Positions 10,726-24,940 of a stretch of DNA of 45,186 nt are shown in pieces. This stretch comes from Xylaria sp. FL1777 (taxonomy: Eukaryota; Ascomycota; Sordariomycetes; Xylariales; Xylariaceae): assembly GCA_022578965.1 (NCBI GenBank), contig MU400780.1, positions 1 through 45,186 on the forward strand. The letters run 5' to 3'. The notes under the pieces were generated by a model that worked only from the letters and a program-made list of their open reading frames with translations, had not been told where the DNA came from and did not search any database. Both the position numbers and the translations under genes were made by a program. Position 1 is the first letter of the stretch. Every line of letters begins with the position of its first letter.

Positions 10726-13700
10726 GTAAATAAGCTAGAAAAAAAGTAGTTATAGAGTTTTTAAAAAAGAAATTTATTATATATCTAGTAATTTAGCGTT
10801 ACAGTAAAGTTACAGTGTTTAATGCATAATAAATTTTATAATTGCTTTACTTTTTAATTAAATGTATTACTTTTTTGCTTTTGTAGTTTTATGTTTAAAA
10901 TTTAATGCTGCTATTTTTAGTGCTTTATTATGTTATGCTTTATTTAAAAAGCTATAATTAGTATTTTGTAATAAGCAGCTTTTTAAAGTTTATAACTAGC
11001 AGTTTGCTTTATAATAAATACCTAGGTTTTGCTTAGTAATTATAATAAACCTTTTTTAGTTTAATAAAAAGCTTAGCTTATTATTGTTTTATATTTAAAG
11101 CTTATTATTGTTATGCTAATATAACTAACTATAAATTAATTAATTTTTTAGTTATGTTATAATAATTAAGCTTTTTTATATTTAGGACTTATTTAGTTAT
11201 TTTATGTGTGTTTTTTTTTTGGGTTACTATAATAATTAGTACTTTAGTTAAAATTCTATTTGCTTTTTTGATTTGCTGCAAGCGCTATTATATATAGTGC
11301 ACTAGTTTATAAAAAGCCGGATTATTTCTTTTAGCTATTTATACTAATATATTAACAACCTTTGTTTAAGTATTTTTTATGTTAATAAATATGCCTTAAA
11401 TACTGCATATATATTAGCAAAAAGTATTATATTCCTTTTATTAATTTTAAGTAAGATTATTTTAAAAATTTAAGCATAAAACAATAAGTTTTACATAGTA
11501 TAATTAAAGCAGCTATAGTATATAATTTGTAGCTATAAAATGAATTAATAAAAATAAAGCTAACATTAATGTGCAAATTATAAAAATGCTTTGCTTTTTT
11601 TTATTTAAACTATAAGCATAAATACTAATACTAATGCTATATTTTCTATTAATTTCTTAATTTATTTATAATATAGCACTACTATTATTAATTTAGCTAA
11701 CTAAGTTTATTGCGAACTTTTTACTATAACTATAATGCAGTAAACATAATTATTAACTTTAAGGCCTTAAATATATTATAAATTGTGTTATAAAAAAGTA
11801 TATAAAGCTTATTGCTAAACATAAGTAGCAATAAATAAATAACTAAAAATACTTTTTTAGTTTATTTTATAAAATCTTAAAGCAGCAATAATATTTATTG
11901 CTTTTTAGCAAAAATTATTTTAGGTTTACTATACATTAACTAACTTAAAAGCATTAGTGTTTTTAGTAAGCAGCGCTATATAATTAATATAAATATTATA
12001 GCTTTTAAAAACTTTATTTATAGCTTAAAGCTTTATATTTATAAAATAATCCTAAAGAACTTTTATAAATACTTATATTTTATATATATAATAATTAGCC
12101 TTAATTACATTTATAATTTATAGTATACAAGTTTTGTTTACTTAGCAAATTTAGCAATTAGAATTTTTTAAATCCTGTTTAATATAGCATAAAGAACTTA
12201 AATAGCTAAAGCATTTTAATTATAGCAAATAGTTTAATAACTTAAGCATTAATAAGCAGCTTAAATATTTAAAAAACAAGAAATCTTAGCGTAGTAAATA
12301 ATTGTTATAATAAACAAAATTATTAAAACAAGGTAAAATAAACAAATATATACGTATATATATAAATAAATAATATTTAATATAGTACTATACAATAATA
12401 AAAGTTATTAAAGTACTTAAATATTATTAATATATAGTAAGTACTTAAGTAAATAATAAATGTTAATTAAAGCTTAAATTGCTTATAAAAGCTACTTTTA
12501 TAGTTGCAACGCTATTAAAAACCTATAACATAATAAAAGTTATTATATTATAACTTATAAAATAAGAAATATAAAATTTAGTTATAAAAGCTAAATGCAC
12601 TTTTATATTAAAGAAATAAAAGCTAGTTTTAAGTTAAATGCTAAAAGTAAAGCACTGTTTTGCTTTAATTAACCAGGGTTTTAAAAATAAGCATTAATTT
12701 AATATATAAAAATGCTTTCTGAACTTTTTTATAAACATTAGCGCTTTTGTTTTTTAAACCTAAGTATATATATTTTATAGCTAAAACTATAGCTTGCTTT
12801 TTTATTAGTAAATATTTATATAAACTATAAGCTTTCTTAAAAACATTATGCTTAAGTTAAGTTTTTAAAACTTTTATAGTAATGTTTTTTAAAGGTTTAA
12901 AAATCAGAATACTGCAAACTTGCTATGCTTTATAAAAGATTGTTTTAATTTTATAAAAAAGAGAAATTTTATTATAAATTTTTTCTATTTTAAAAAAGTT
13001 CCAAAAAAGTGCTATTTTTTTGCAATACTATATTTTAGTTAACAATGCTGCTTTTTACTAAGTAAAGTTAGTTATATAAAGCTTTTTTAAAAAAACAGCT
13101 AATTATTCAGCAGTTAATTAAATGCCTCTAAAAGTAGTGCTAAAACATAAATATATGTTTTAATAAATGCTATTTTGTTAAAATAGCGCAAGATTTTCTA
13201 GGTAATAGCTTGCCTTTTTTAAAGCTTGCTTTTTTTATTTATAAGATTTAAATAAAACAGTACTATTAAATAGCACGTTATTTTTAAAATAAATCTTTTT
13301 ATCTTTTGTTTTATACATTATGTTTAAAATTATTATTTTATCCTTTATTAATTCGTTAGTTTTAAAAGCTTAAAAAGTTAATAATGTTTAAATTAAAGCT
13401 ATAATTAAGTTATTTTTGTTGCTTAACTTATATGCAGGATTTTTAGTTTTTATAATTGTTAATCTTTTAGCGTTTTTTTGCTTTAATGTTTTTTTTATTA
13501 CAACCAAAAATATTTTAAGTAATTAATTATTATTAAAAGCAATGCAAACTTTTTTATTATTTTATATTTTTAAGTTTTTAAGAAATTTAATATTTTTTTA
13601 TATAAAAAAAGTTAAAAAAACTACTAACGTTATAGCATTATATAGGTTTTAATTCTTTTAAAAGTTTATACTTGCATATTTTCTTAAATTGCATATTTTT

Positions 13701-14799
13701 AATTTTTTTTTTGTTGCTTTTTGCTAATTGTTAGATTTTCTATTTAAGGTTTAAAACTTTTGTGCTTTATATAGCTTTTTTATTAAGCTAGTAGTTTAAT
13801 AAATATATATTAGTTTTTTAATTACTAACGTTTTTAGGTTTTTAGGTTTAAGCTTTTAATGTAGTTTATTATTAGTATAATAATCTAGCTTGTTTTTAAT
13901 ATTATACTAGCTATTATATAAGAGCTTTAAAAGTATAAACTTATTTAAGATTTTATAATAAAGTTTATTTTTAGTAATAAAAAGTAAATAGCTTATTTTT
14001 TGCTAATTATATATAGTAAAAAAAGTAACGATTTTTTATTTATTCAAATAGTAGTTTTAAAGCATTTAACATATTTAATAAAATTACTAGTTTAATTAAA
14101 TCTTTTTTAAGTTATATTAGTATTTTAAGTAGTAAAGCCGTTTTTATTAACAAAAAAGTTTATAATAATACTAGATTGCGCTTTAAAGTTAATAATTCTA
14201 ATAATATTACTTCTATAGATTTTGTTTTCTATTTTTATAATAAGCTTTAAGCAAGGTTATATAGATTTTTCTAGCTTTGCAACGCTTAAAGAAATAATTA
14301 AAATACTTCGCAGTTTTATTAGTAAAGCTATTATAAAATATAAATTTAAAAAGCTTATATGTTTTTAATTAAAATAATTTGTTAAACTTAAGTCTTTTTT
14401 ATTATAAAATTTATACTTTAGTGTTTTTTTAAATAAGTTTAAGCTGCTGCTATTAATATAATTATTATGTTTTTTATAAATCCTTAGTTTAAAAAAATTA
14501 GGGCTTTAGCTTATGTTTTATAAAATTATTAATGCTAGTTATATTAGCTCTTTAGGCCTATTTATTTCTTTTAGCGTTACTAACACAAAATTAGCACTAA
14601 GCTAAAGTTTAGTTAAAAATATTATTTCTTTAAAAAGCAGCAAAAGTATAACAATTAGTAACTTTTATTTTTTTAAGTTATTTCTAAATAATAAATACAT
14701 AGTATTACATTAGTTTAAAATTCTTAAAAGCATTTTATTAAACTTTAATTTGTTTTTTAACGTTTAAAGGTTTAAAGCAATATAAGCAAAAAACAATAT
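10726..14799. other. AT-rich decayed DNA, no gene seen
   Basis: Four kilobases with no confident feature. From about 12.8 kb the plus strand becomes T-rich, which in RIP-decayed DNA can mark ancient coding on the minus strand. Minus-strand frames around 13950-14760 were read without finding a known motif. Confidence 0.45.
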
Positions 14800-15640
14800 T
14801 ACTTAATTATTTTATTAGTTTTAATTACAAACAACCTTTATTATTTTATAGCAACGCTTTTTTAAAAAAGCAGTTATAAAGCTAGGTTAAAGCATATAAA
14901 TATATATAATAAAACTATTATAATTTATTTTATTATTAATTCGCACTATTAAATAGTTTAATAAAAAGCTAGTTTTATAAGTATTATTTAGCAATCTTTG
15001 TTTATTAAGTTAATTAGTTAACTATAATACTAGCTAAAAGCTTGCTTATGTTTTTTTAGCTGCTATTTGTTAAGATTTTATGTTTTTTTTTAAAAAGTTT
15101 ACGCTTTTATAAAAAAAAACATCTTTTATGTTTACTTAAGTTAAGATTTTATGTAATAAAGTTTTTAGTTAAGCTTTATATTTTAACTTATTGCTTTTTT
15201 TTTTAAAACAAGCTATAGCATGTTTAGCTCGATTTATTAATTTAAACTTTTGCTAAGGTTATTTAAAAGCAGTAATATTATTTTTAGCATTAGCTTAAGA
15301 ATTTTTGCTGCTTTAAAATATAATTTAGTTCTTGTTTAAACAATTATTTAAATAAAAACATTAAAGTACTTTAGAACTTCTATTATAAAATCTTTAAAAG
15401 TAATATCTGTTTTTTTGTTTAAGAAGTTTTTGGACTTTTTAGCTTACATTTTTTCAAATTTTAAATTTCTTTTTATAAGCCTTATTTCTTGTATTTTTTA
15501 AGGTTTTTAATAATTAAAACCTTTTATTTCTAATAAAATATTTTGCTTAAAGAAATTATTGTTTATTTGTGTATTTTTAGTGTTAAATTAAATAAAAAAC
15601 TTATTATTATTTAAATAAACCTTTTTAATTGTTTAATTTA
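14800..15640 (-). pseudogene. Weak minus-strand coding relic, family unknown
   Basis: Reading the minus strand from about 15640 down to 14800, one frame shows stops at about 6-7% of codons, below the local background of about 10% and similar to the confirmed integrase relic. It contains stop-free runs of 30-40 codons with a Lys-rich stretch at the upstream end. The residue spectrum (Lys, Asn, Ile, Leu, Phe, Tyr, with Ser, Thr, Ala, Val) matches a RIP-decayed protein. I do not recognise a domain, no start or end can be set, and the stop deficit is modest. Confidence 0.25.
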
Positions 15641-17775
15641 TAAAGGGCTTTTTTTTTAGCTTTTTAAGTTTTTTTTTACTTTTTGTTTAGTAAAAAGCAG
15701 CCTTTTTTAATAAAGGTTTATAACAATTAGCTTAAAACATATTTACGTTAATTTTTCTGCTTAATATATAGCTTTGCAAGATTTTAATGCTATTTGTATT
15801 ATAAAAAATGCTTTATATAAAGTTTTAATTAGTTGTAATAAAGCTATTATTTAGCTTGCTGTTTATTAAGTTATTTTTTTTAATATTATAAGCTTTTGTT
15901 AATTTTATTTTATGAAGTATAAAAGTTTAATCGTTAGATTTTTTACTTAAAAATTAAGCTAGCTGCTTATTTTTTAGCTAGTAAAGTTTTTTATTTTTTG
16001 GTTCTTTTTGTTTGCTTTTTATTTTAGTATTTAAATTTTTATTATTTAAAACAAAGTTTTTTTTTTAAAATTAATAATAAGCTTTTTGCTTTAGCAGCTT
16101 ATTATTGCTTAAAACAAAGTTATATATTTATTTTATTGCGGCGTTAAGTATTCTTTTTTTATTTTTGCCGATTTTTATAACTTTTAAAGAAACTTTTATA
16201 TACTTAAAGCTTGCAGAAAATTTTAGCTTTCTTAAATATTATTTGGAGTTTTAGTATATAATGTTTTCCTGTTTTAATTTGTAAATAAAGCTATACTTAT
16301 AAACGTAGTAATTATTTATATTATATTTTTAATAAATAGTTGCTTTTGCTAAATAAAGATTGTTTAACTTTACTTATTATAAAAAATTAAACGATTGTTT
16401 ATTTTATTTTTGTTTTTTGGAATTATATTTACTTTTTTATAAATACTTAGAAGTTATAGCATTAATACTAAACACTTGCTTTTTTAATAAGTTTATATTA
16501 ATTTTGTAATATTGCAGTGCTTATAATTCTTGATTAATAAGCTAAATATACTAATTTTGCAGTTCTTTTAACATTTTTTTTAGTTTTTCCTTTATAATTG
16601 CTGCGTTTTTTTGTTTTAACTTTAGCTATTATATTTGCTTAATAATATTATTTATGTTTTAATTATAAGCAAAGTATTAAGCTAGTTTTACTTGCTGCTT
16701 TTTAATAATAACTTTTTTAGCAGCTAGTATAATTATATTAATAGTTAGCTTAATAGCATTAATAATAGTGTATAAAAGTTTATTAAAGTTATAATTATAT
16801 AAATAATTAACTTTTTTTTATGCTTTGCGCGCTTTTTTTGTTTTTTTAAAGTAAAGATTAGCTTAGATTTTCTATTTATTTAAATGTTTAATGTTTTATA
16901 AAGATTTTTATATAACATTTTATTTAAGTTATTATATAATTTTTTAAAGAATTTTATTACTTTAGTTTTATTAAGCAGGCTTTATTTTTTTATAGCTTTT
17001 TTACTTATAAAAATAGCATGCTTTTTTCTTTTTTTTAAAGCTTGCTTATTTAAAAATAAGTGCTATAAAAAAACAATAGCTACGTTTTGCGCAAAGTTTT
17101 TAAGCAATAGCTAGCTTATAACTAAAAAACCTTGCCTTTTATTCTTTAATAAAAAATAGTATTAGCTTAAAAAACAAAGTATATTTTTAATTATTAATTA
17201 TTTTTTATATTAATGCATAAGCTTAAACTTGTTTAGTATAAATAAGCGTTAAATTTGCTTACATTATAACTTTTAAAAGTTTTAGCAACATTTATTTTTT
17301 TTTAAGCTTATTTTTTATTTTTTTTGTTTATATAAAAGCAATTATGTTTTTTCCTTTAAAAAATACTAGTTTTTTAATAAAAATCTTTTTTTTTTAGCTT
17401 TTTAAGGGTTTTTAGCAATAAGTTTTTTAGCTATGCTATCTTAAGAATTATATTAGCTTTTTAACACTTAATTGCTGTTTTATTAAAAAAAATAAAAACG
17501 CTTTGCAAGCTAAGCTAAAAAAAACAGTTTAACATTTTTACATGTTTATTTTAGGCCTTATTAATTAAAGGCTACTAGCTTAAATGCTTATTACTAATTA
17601 TAGTTAAACTGCTTATGCTAAGCAAATTTTGCTTATTGCTAGCTAAAGCAGCTAAATATAATATATTATAACTTATATATAGAAATTATAGCAATTAATT
17701 AATAAACGAATTAAATATATAAATTAACAATAATAAATTATTTGTTTATAGGTTTTATAGTATTATTTATTATAA
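15641..17775. other. T-rich decayed DNA, no gene seen
   Basis: The plus strand is strongly T-rich, continuing the asymmetry that begins near 12.8 kb. Nothing recognisable was found on either strand. Confidence 0.45.
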
Positions 17776-18084
17776 ATAAAAGATTGCAGTAATATAATTA
17801 CGCTAGATTTACTATAACACTTTAATTGCGAAAAAATAAGTTATAACTTATGCATTTAAGTAATTAAGCTATATATAAATTAAAAAATAAAACAATTAAT
17901 AAAAGAGCTATATAATAATATAAATAAAGCAACTATAGCTAATTTTTATTATGTTATTTATAATATTTAAGTTTATGCTTTAAAATTTAGCGCAATATTT
18001 ATTTTTTTATTTTTACTATATAACTTAGTTTAAACTTATTTTAATTAGCTAGTTAGCTTGTTTAGCTACCTTACTTTATTTTAA
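17776..18084 (+). repeat. Dispersed ~300 bp repeat, copy C
   Basis: Aligns with copy A on the same strand about 17.4 kb away, and with the complement of copy B. The left end (near 17776-17800) is the most diverged part, with a short indel relative to A. The central palindrome, the TATATAAATTA segment and the right end (TTACTTTATTTTAA) are clear. No target-site duplication can be defined in such AT-rich flanks. Confidence 0.75.
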
Positions 18085-19558
18085 TAGTTAATAATAAAAG
18101 GCTAATAATAAAGAAAATATTATATACTATTGTAATATAGCTAATATAATAATAGCATAGCTTTAAGATTTTAGTATGCTTAGTAAATATATATTTTATA
18201 AATATTAGCTAAATATAACCTTATTACATTAAGTTATTTACCTTTATTTTTAAAATTAGTATTACTGCTAAAAAGTATTATAACAAGCAGTTTATAATAC
18301 ATAAAAACTAGACATTAATTAGCATATATACCTAGATTAAGCTAAACAAAAATATATACTATAAAAGACATAGCAGCTAAAGCAGAGTAGATTTTTAAAT
18401 AATTATAATAAGTTAGCAGCTATTTTTAGCTACGAATTAAATCTATAAATATACTAAAGTAAACATAAGCTAAAGTAATAATAGTAGTAATAATAGTAAA
18501 GTTAGTTATTAAAATAAGTAAAATTAGCAAAAGTAAGCAAACAAGCATTTTTTTTAATACTTATATAATTAGTACTTTAGCTATATATAGCTTTATTAGC
18601 TACTTTTATAATTAGTACACTTTTATATAAATTGCATTCTATTTTTTAACTTTAATAATGCTTAGAAAATTTTTACTTAAGTAAGTTATAGCTTTATTAG
18701 CAACTTTTTTTTTTATTTATTTTTAGATAACCTTTTTAACTATATATATTTATATATATGCTATACTATTTAAATATAAATTAAACATGTTAATATATAT
18801 ATTGCGCATAAACTAACTACTAACTAAAATAGCTAAACATTTTTGCAAAGCTATTTTAGAACTTTTAATAGCTAGATAGTTTTGCAAAGCTATTACTAAA
18901 CTAAACTTATTTCTTTTGTAGTACTAACTTATATAAACTGCTTTTAAATATATACTAATTGCGATTTAACAATACTTTTAATAAAATAGCTTAAATTAAA
19001 CAATTAGTTTACTATACTTTTGTTAGCTTTTTTATTTTTAACGACTTTATAACTAAATACTTTTATTAAACTATTTAACCTTTTAAACTAATACTTTTTT
19101 GAGTTTTTTAAAATACTTAGCGTATAGTATAATTAGTGCTAGTTTTAAAGTACTTTTATTTCTTGATCTAAGAATTTTGTTTTTAAGCAGCAATACTTTT
19201 ATGCTTTTATTACGTTATTAATGTATAAACTCCACGAATTTTATAAACGTTTAAAATTTCTTTAGAAACTAAGGTACTTTATACGCAATATAATTTATAC
19301 TGTTTTAGAAGTACTTATGCTTTTTTAAATAGCTTATAGTATATAAGTTATTTTAGGTTGTTTTTAGGACCTTTTTTTAACTATATGGTTATTTAATAAC
19401 ATTAATAGCTTTGTAAGCTAACTTATACTTATTTAACTAACTAACTTATTTAATATATATAGTTATAAACTTTACTAAAAATAAAATACTTTTGTTTTTA
19501 TATTAATTAATTATTGCTATAAGTATTAATGTTTTAACTAAGTTTTAAACTAAAGTGC

Positions 19559-19632
19559 TTAGTTAGCTAGTTAGCTAGTTAGCTAGCTAGTTAATTAATT
19601 AGTTAACTTATTTACTTATTTATTAATTTATA
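19559..19632. repeat. TTAGCTAG / TTAA / CTTATTTA short-motif run
   Basis: A run of GTTAGCTA-type tetranucleotide repeats passes into TTAATTAATTAG and then TTAACTTATTTACTTATTTATT. Simple-sequence tract with no other role seen. Confidence 0.8.
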
Positions 19633-20425
19633 CTTTTTTTAATTAATGAATATGTTTAATTTAATACAAATTATATTTGTAATAAAGTAATAAATTATTG
19701 CTTTTAATATAAATAGTTAAATTTAATTAATTAAAATTAATTAGCTAACATTATATTAAATAGCTATTTTGGGCTTTAGTTAACCTAACATTTTACTAAA
19801 AAAGCTACTTAAGTAAAAATAAAAAGTTAACGCTTTAGCTTAATTTGCTATATAACTTTTAGTTTTTTACGTTATAATTAAAATATATTGCTAAGTAAAT
19901 ATAACATAACACTATAAAATATGCTATTATAGCATTATTAGTTATTTTCTTTTTTAGAATAATATATTGTTTTATGTTGTTTTATTATATAATATGTTTA
20001 TAGAAGCCTATAAATACCTTAATTTTTGTATTTTTTTATATTAAAATAAAGCAAGGAAGCTTATAAAGATTATACCTTTTCTTTAAGTATAAAGAAAAAA
20101 TATAGTATATTTATTTTATAATTACTTTTAAATATACCTAATTAATTAAAACATTAGAAATTTAGCATTTAAACAAAACAAAATTAATTAAAGTTAATAA
20201 TTAAAATATAGCTATTTTTAGTAATATAGTTTATAAAAAGTTTACTATAAAAGCAGAGATATTATAGTAATATTTTAATGTTTAACTATATAATTAAGCT
20301 ATATTTAACTACTAAAGGCTTTTATAAATATATACTTTTTAAGCTATATATATTAGCATTAATACCTATAGCTACTATGTTTTAAGTATTAATAATATTA
20401 GAAAATATTGTTAGATCTTGTTTTA

Positions 20426-20457
20426 AAAAAACAAGCAATTAAAGCTGCTTGTTTTTT
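20426..20457 (+). other. Perfect 12-bp hairpin with flanking A and T runs
   Basis: AAAAAACAAGCA (20426-20437) is the exact complement of TGCTTGTTTTTT (20446-20457), with an eight-base loop. It looks like an intrinsic terminator, but in a eukaryotic AT-rich block this is more likely a decayed palindrome. Confidence 0.6.
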
Positions 20458-21734
20458 ATATATATAGCATTTTTCTTTTTTTTTTTTAATTATTAAAAAT
20501 GCCTTTAATATATTTATTTTAATTTTTTTAAGAATTAATATACTTTTGTTTTATACTTTTTGTTAAGTTTAAGTAATATATATTATATGCTACTAGCATT
20601 AAGGATGCTTATACTATAGTATTTTTGTTTAATTAATAGCTATACTAGTTTAATTTTTGTTAAAGTGTTTTAATGTTTTATGTTTTTGTAATATATTCTT
20701 GTAGTAAAATATATAAAATAAAGGTAAATTTTTCTGTTTTGCTATATATTGCTTTTATTAATTATAACAAACTTTTATTTATTAATTATTAAATATATTG
20801 CTTTTTATAGAAAAATCAAGATTATATATAGTTTTATTATAACTATACTATTTTAAATTATATTTTTATGTTTTTTATCCTTTAAAAACAACTTATTTTA
20901 GTTAATAAAGATTTAGTTACATTATTATTTTATTTGCTATATTGCGCTGCTTTTTTATTTACTTTAGGCTTTTTAGCAATAGTTATTAATTTAAAAGATA
21001 CCTTATATATGTTATTAATATTTGTATAAACTGTATTAATATACTAATTGTTGCTTTTAGCTGCTGTTTAATAACTAGTGGTAGTTTAGCTAAAGTACTC
21101 TAAGGTTTCGTAATTATAGCTATATAGTATGCTATATAATACTATTAGTTTTTATTTTTTTACACTTAATTAACGAATTTTGCTAGGCTTATATATTTAT
21201 TAAAAATTTGCAACAATTTTCTTTTTAATAGTAATAACTTTTAAAAACTATTAGTAACACATAAAATTAGTATTATAGCAAACTAGCTACTTATTTATAA
21301 CTATTATAGTTTGCTTAATATTTAAGCAATAAATGCAGCGCTTAATTTTCTACGTTTTATGTTTTGTTATTTAAAGCTAAATAATAATTAACTAGTTAAT
21401 AATGCAAAACTAGAAGCTTTGTTTTTAAGTAAAGCGTTATATTATATTTAGTATTAAAACAACTTTTATAAATATAAATTTATTATATATACATTATGTT
21501 AAACTATTAAAGCTTATAGCTATATAATTATTATACTTAAATTAACTAATAATTAAAACTTTACTGCTAAAGCTATATATTATATTATAGTTAACTTATG
21601 TTTTATGTTAATTAAATAGCAAACTGCTAAATTAAACTATTTATTATTACTATTAAACAATATATGTTTTAGCTGCTATATATTAAAACATTTTTTGTTG
21701 TTGTTAGCTAAAATAAACTGCTACTATATTTTTT

Positions 21735-21770
21735 ATGTTCGGTTTATAAAGTGGGTAACTATAAAGTGAA
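21735..21770 (+). other. Less-mutated patch with a doubled TATAAAGTG motif
   Basis: This patch keeps GTTCGG, GTGGGTAAC and GTGAAAA in a region where GG, CG and GA are scarce, and repeats TATAAAGTG twice about 15 bases apart. Internally doubled short motifs of this kind occur in the terminal inverted repeats of some fungal DNA transposons. No matching inverted end was found. A GTGGGC / TTACCCC pair near 24738-24779 is only loosely similar. Confidence 0.3.
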
Positions 21771-24700
21771 AAAAACATTAGCAATAATTAAAACATAAGC
21801 ATAATTAATCAGTTAAGTTAAAAAATAAATAAAACAATTTACGTAAAAAAACCTTGTTTTTACTTAAGCAAATATATAATGCACGCTAAGAATAGCTGCT
21901 TTATTAGCAGTACAAAGTATAGAAAAATAGCTTAGGTTTAAGTAGTTTATTATGCTATATATATACTTTTAAGTTTTTTTGCTATAACTGCAATAAATAG
22001 CAATATTTTATAACATATAATTAGTATTAATTAATATAAGTTTAGTTTTTTTAAGTTAATAAATAAGTTATAAATTATTATAAAAAACCTTATAATATTT
22101 AAGTTTTGATTTTAAATTTGTTTTTTTTTTAAATTTATTAGTTATTTTAGCTATTTATTAATTTAATTATAGTAGTACACATGTTATAAAAATAAAATAT
22201 TTAGTAATTATTGTTAGCTATTTTTTTTAAGTAAAGAAATCATTTAAATTCTTATAAAATAATAGAATTAATTTCTTTTATAATAAAATTAATGTTTTTT
22301 ATAGTAAGCAATACTTGTTTTACTTTTTGTAGTAATATATTATTTAATGTATAATTAATTTTATTTGTTTTTATATTATTGAAATGCATATTTAAATAAA
22401 GCTACTTTATAGCATTTTAAAATAGTTTTACAAAACACTTATAAAAAGGCCATTTTTTTTTGGTATATTAAGTATACTTAATAGTTAGTTTAACGCTATA
22501 AACGTTTTTGTTTAAAGCATTTTAAGCATAAGCTTCTTTTAAAGTAAATAATTTTATTTGTTTTTAAGTGTTATAATTAACGTTTGTTGTTTTAATGCTA
22601 TTTTTAATTGTAACATAGCTATTTTATAAATATTTGCTTTTATAAGCAATAATAAACATAAATAAATTTTTTTTATTATATGTTTATAAAACTAGTTTTT
22701 AGTCCGTAAAAAGTAATAAAAATTCTAATAGTATTAAAATTATAACGTTAAAAAATTAATTTTTTATTAATTTTACTTTATTAGTAAGTATTATATAGTA
22801 TAAATAACAAATTAAATAGCTAATATATATAAGATTTTTTAAATAAACAAGAGAATCTTTTACTTTTGTAGTAATAATTAGCATATATATATTATATTTA
22901 AAATTAATGATTTATTAAACAAGAAATAACATAGCTAAAAAATTTGCTATGTTTTTTTAAGCATTTAAAATACTGTTTAAGTAGTATTAAGCTTATAACT
23001 TAAATTAAAGCAGCAGCTAAATTTTAAGCCTTACGTATAAACAATTCTTTGCTTTTGTAAAAATTAATATATAAAAGCTTAACTAGTAGTTTATTAATTA
23101 ATTTTTTTATAAAAGTAAGGCATAATAGTTATTTTCTTTTTTTTTAATAGCTTTAGGCTTTTAGTTAGCATAAAGCTATTATAGCTAACTGTTTTTTTAC
23201 TTTTAACTTTTTGTTGCTTAGTATTAACTCTGTAGTAAAATTATTAATAATGTAATTAAATCTAGTTTTTTTTAAATATTTATTAACTTTTCGAATTTTA
23301 AGTTGTATTATATTTTAAAATTAATGTTAAACAAAGGTTTTAAGTGCAATGCTAAATAAATTTATACTTTTTTTCTAACTTTACGGATTTTAACAACGAA
23401 TATTTATATTATTATAGCTTTTTTTTTTACTTTAGTAATTTGTTTGTACGAAAAAAAAGTTTTAAGCACTAAAAATTAAAGATATATTTATAACTATAAG
23501 CTTATTTAAAGGAAATTTAAAGAGTTAAATAAAACTAGTTGTTATTTAGCAATAATGTTAATAAAAAAAAAAAAACAAGTTTTGTTATAATTATGCTTTT
23601 TAAATAAAATGCGTAATTATGTAATAATTATATATAGTATTACTTTTTATATGTGCTGTTTTTACGTTTTAAATTAGTTTTTTTAGTAAGCTTACTAAAC
23701 CTGGTTTATTGTTTTGTAAAAAGGGCATTTTAGAAGTAAAAAATAAAAAGCTTTAATAAAAAGCTTAATAATGTTACTAAAAGAAGATTAATTATTAATA
23801 TAGTAAATAATAGTAGTAAAACTAACTTTTTAGCTAACAATTATATATTAAAAATTAAGCTATACTAGTTATAACGTTTATAGTAAAAAGTAGTGCTTAA
23901 AGATAAATTTTATTAAAAATATAATATTTTTAGTTTTTAATTTTTGCTTTAATAACTTAAGTAGTGCTATTACTTTTATTATTGTTAGCATTTATAAATA
24001 TATAGCTATTATTTACTATATTAATAACTTAAGTAGTGTTAATATTTTTATTACTACTAAAGATTATAAGCATTTTGTGTTTTTTTTTTTTTTTTTTTAG
24101 ATATAAAGTAATTATACTTTTTAGTTTTTAGTACTAATTTTATTATTACTACTAAAATAAAATAGCATAAAATAAAGTAGCATAGCTATAAACATTAGTT
24201 TAATACTTTTATATATTAAATAAATTATATAGTATATATTTTAATACAGTAAATTAATTAGTATTAAAGAAATAAAATAATTAAATAAAACATGCTTAAT
24301 TAATGCTAAACCTTTATAACTTTTACTGTTTGTTCTTTTTATATGTTTTAAATCTATTGCTAAATTTATAAAAAAACAGGTATACTTTTTGTTTAACTAT
24401 ATTGCAACTAAGCTATGCTTAAATATATTACATAATTATTTTACTTATTATAATCTATTTTATTACTTATTTATATATTTTATATAGCTATATGCAAAAA
24501 GGTTAGTTAAGCATATATATTAAAAAAAGCGTAAGCTTTTTATAAGTTTTAAAGTGCACTATAAGCTAGCTACTTTAAGACTTAAAAAGTGCTTTAAATT
24601 AAAGAAAAAATAACATTAAAAAACATATAATAACTTTTTTTCTTTTTTTTTGTTTTATAAGCACTACTTGTTTATTTAGCTAATTAGTATGCTATTAATA

Positions 24701-24940
24701 CTATAGCTAGCTATTAATAGGTTTAAAGAAATAATAAGTGGGCTAAAAAACATATTAATTACTATAAAAAACTTACCCCTTTCGTAGGAAATAAAAAAGT
24801 AAAGTAGCAAAAAGAAAACATAAATGCATATATAGCATAAAAGCAGCTTTTATATAAAGGTTGCTAAAGTAGTACTAGCTTAATTAATAAACTAAACATA
24901 CTAAATAGTTAAGCTAAGCATTTTTAGTAATTAATATATT
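21771..24940. other. AT-rich decayed DNA, no gene seen
   Basis: About 3.2 kb without a gene. Small items inside are an 8-bp hairpin followed by T's (22928-22953), a 16-base segment AATAACTTAAGTAGTG repeated at 23951 and 24023, and a T19 run at 24080-24098. Confidence 0.5.

Larger units (their letters stand above)
18085..21734. other. AT-rich decayed DNA with minor repeats
   Basis: No gene. Contains a small direct duplication around TTTTGCAAAGCTATT (about 18840-18855 and 18889-18903), a CTAG/TTAG tetranucleotide run and one hairpin, listed separately. Minus-strand reading near 20860-21250 gave a fairly open frame without recognisable motifs. Confidence 0.45.

Noticed and set aside
351..18084. 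Copies A and C as the two LTRs of a single 17.7-kb retroelement
   Set aside because: A third copy lies inverted between them and no matching internal order of domains is seen; a dispersed family is simpler.
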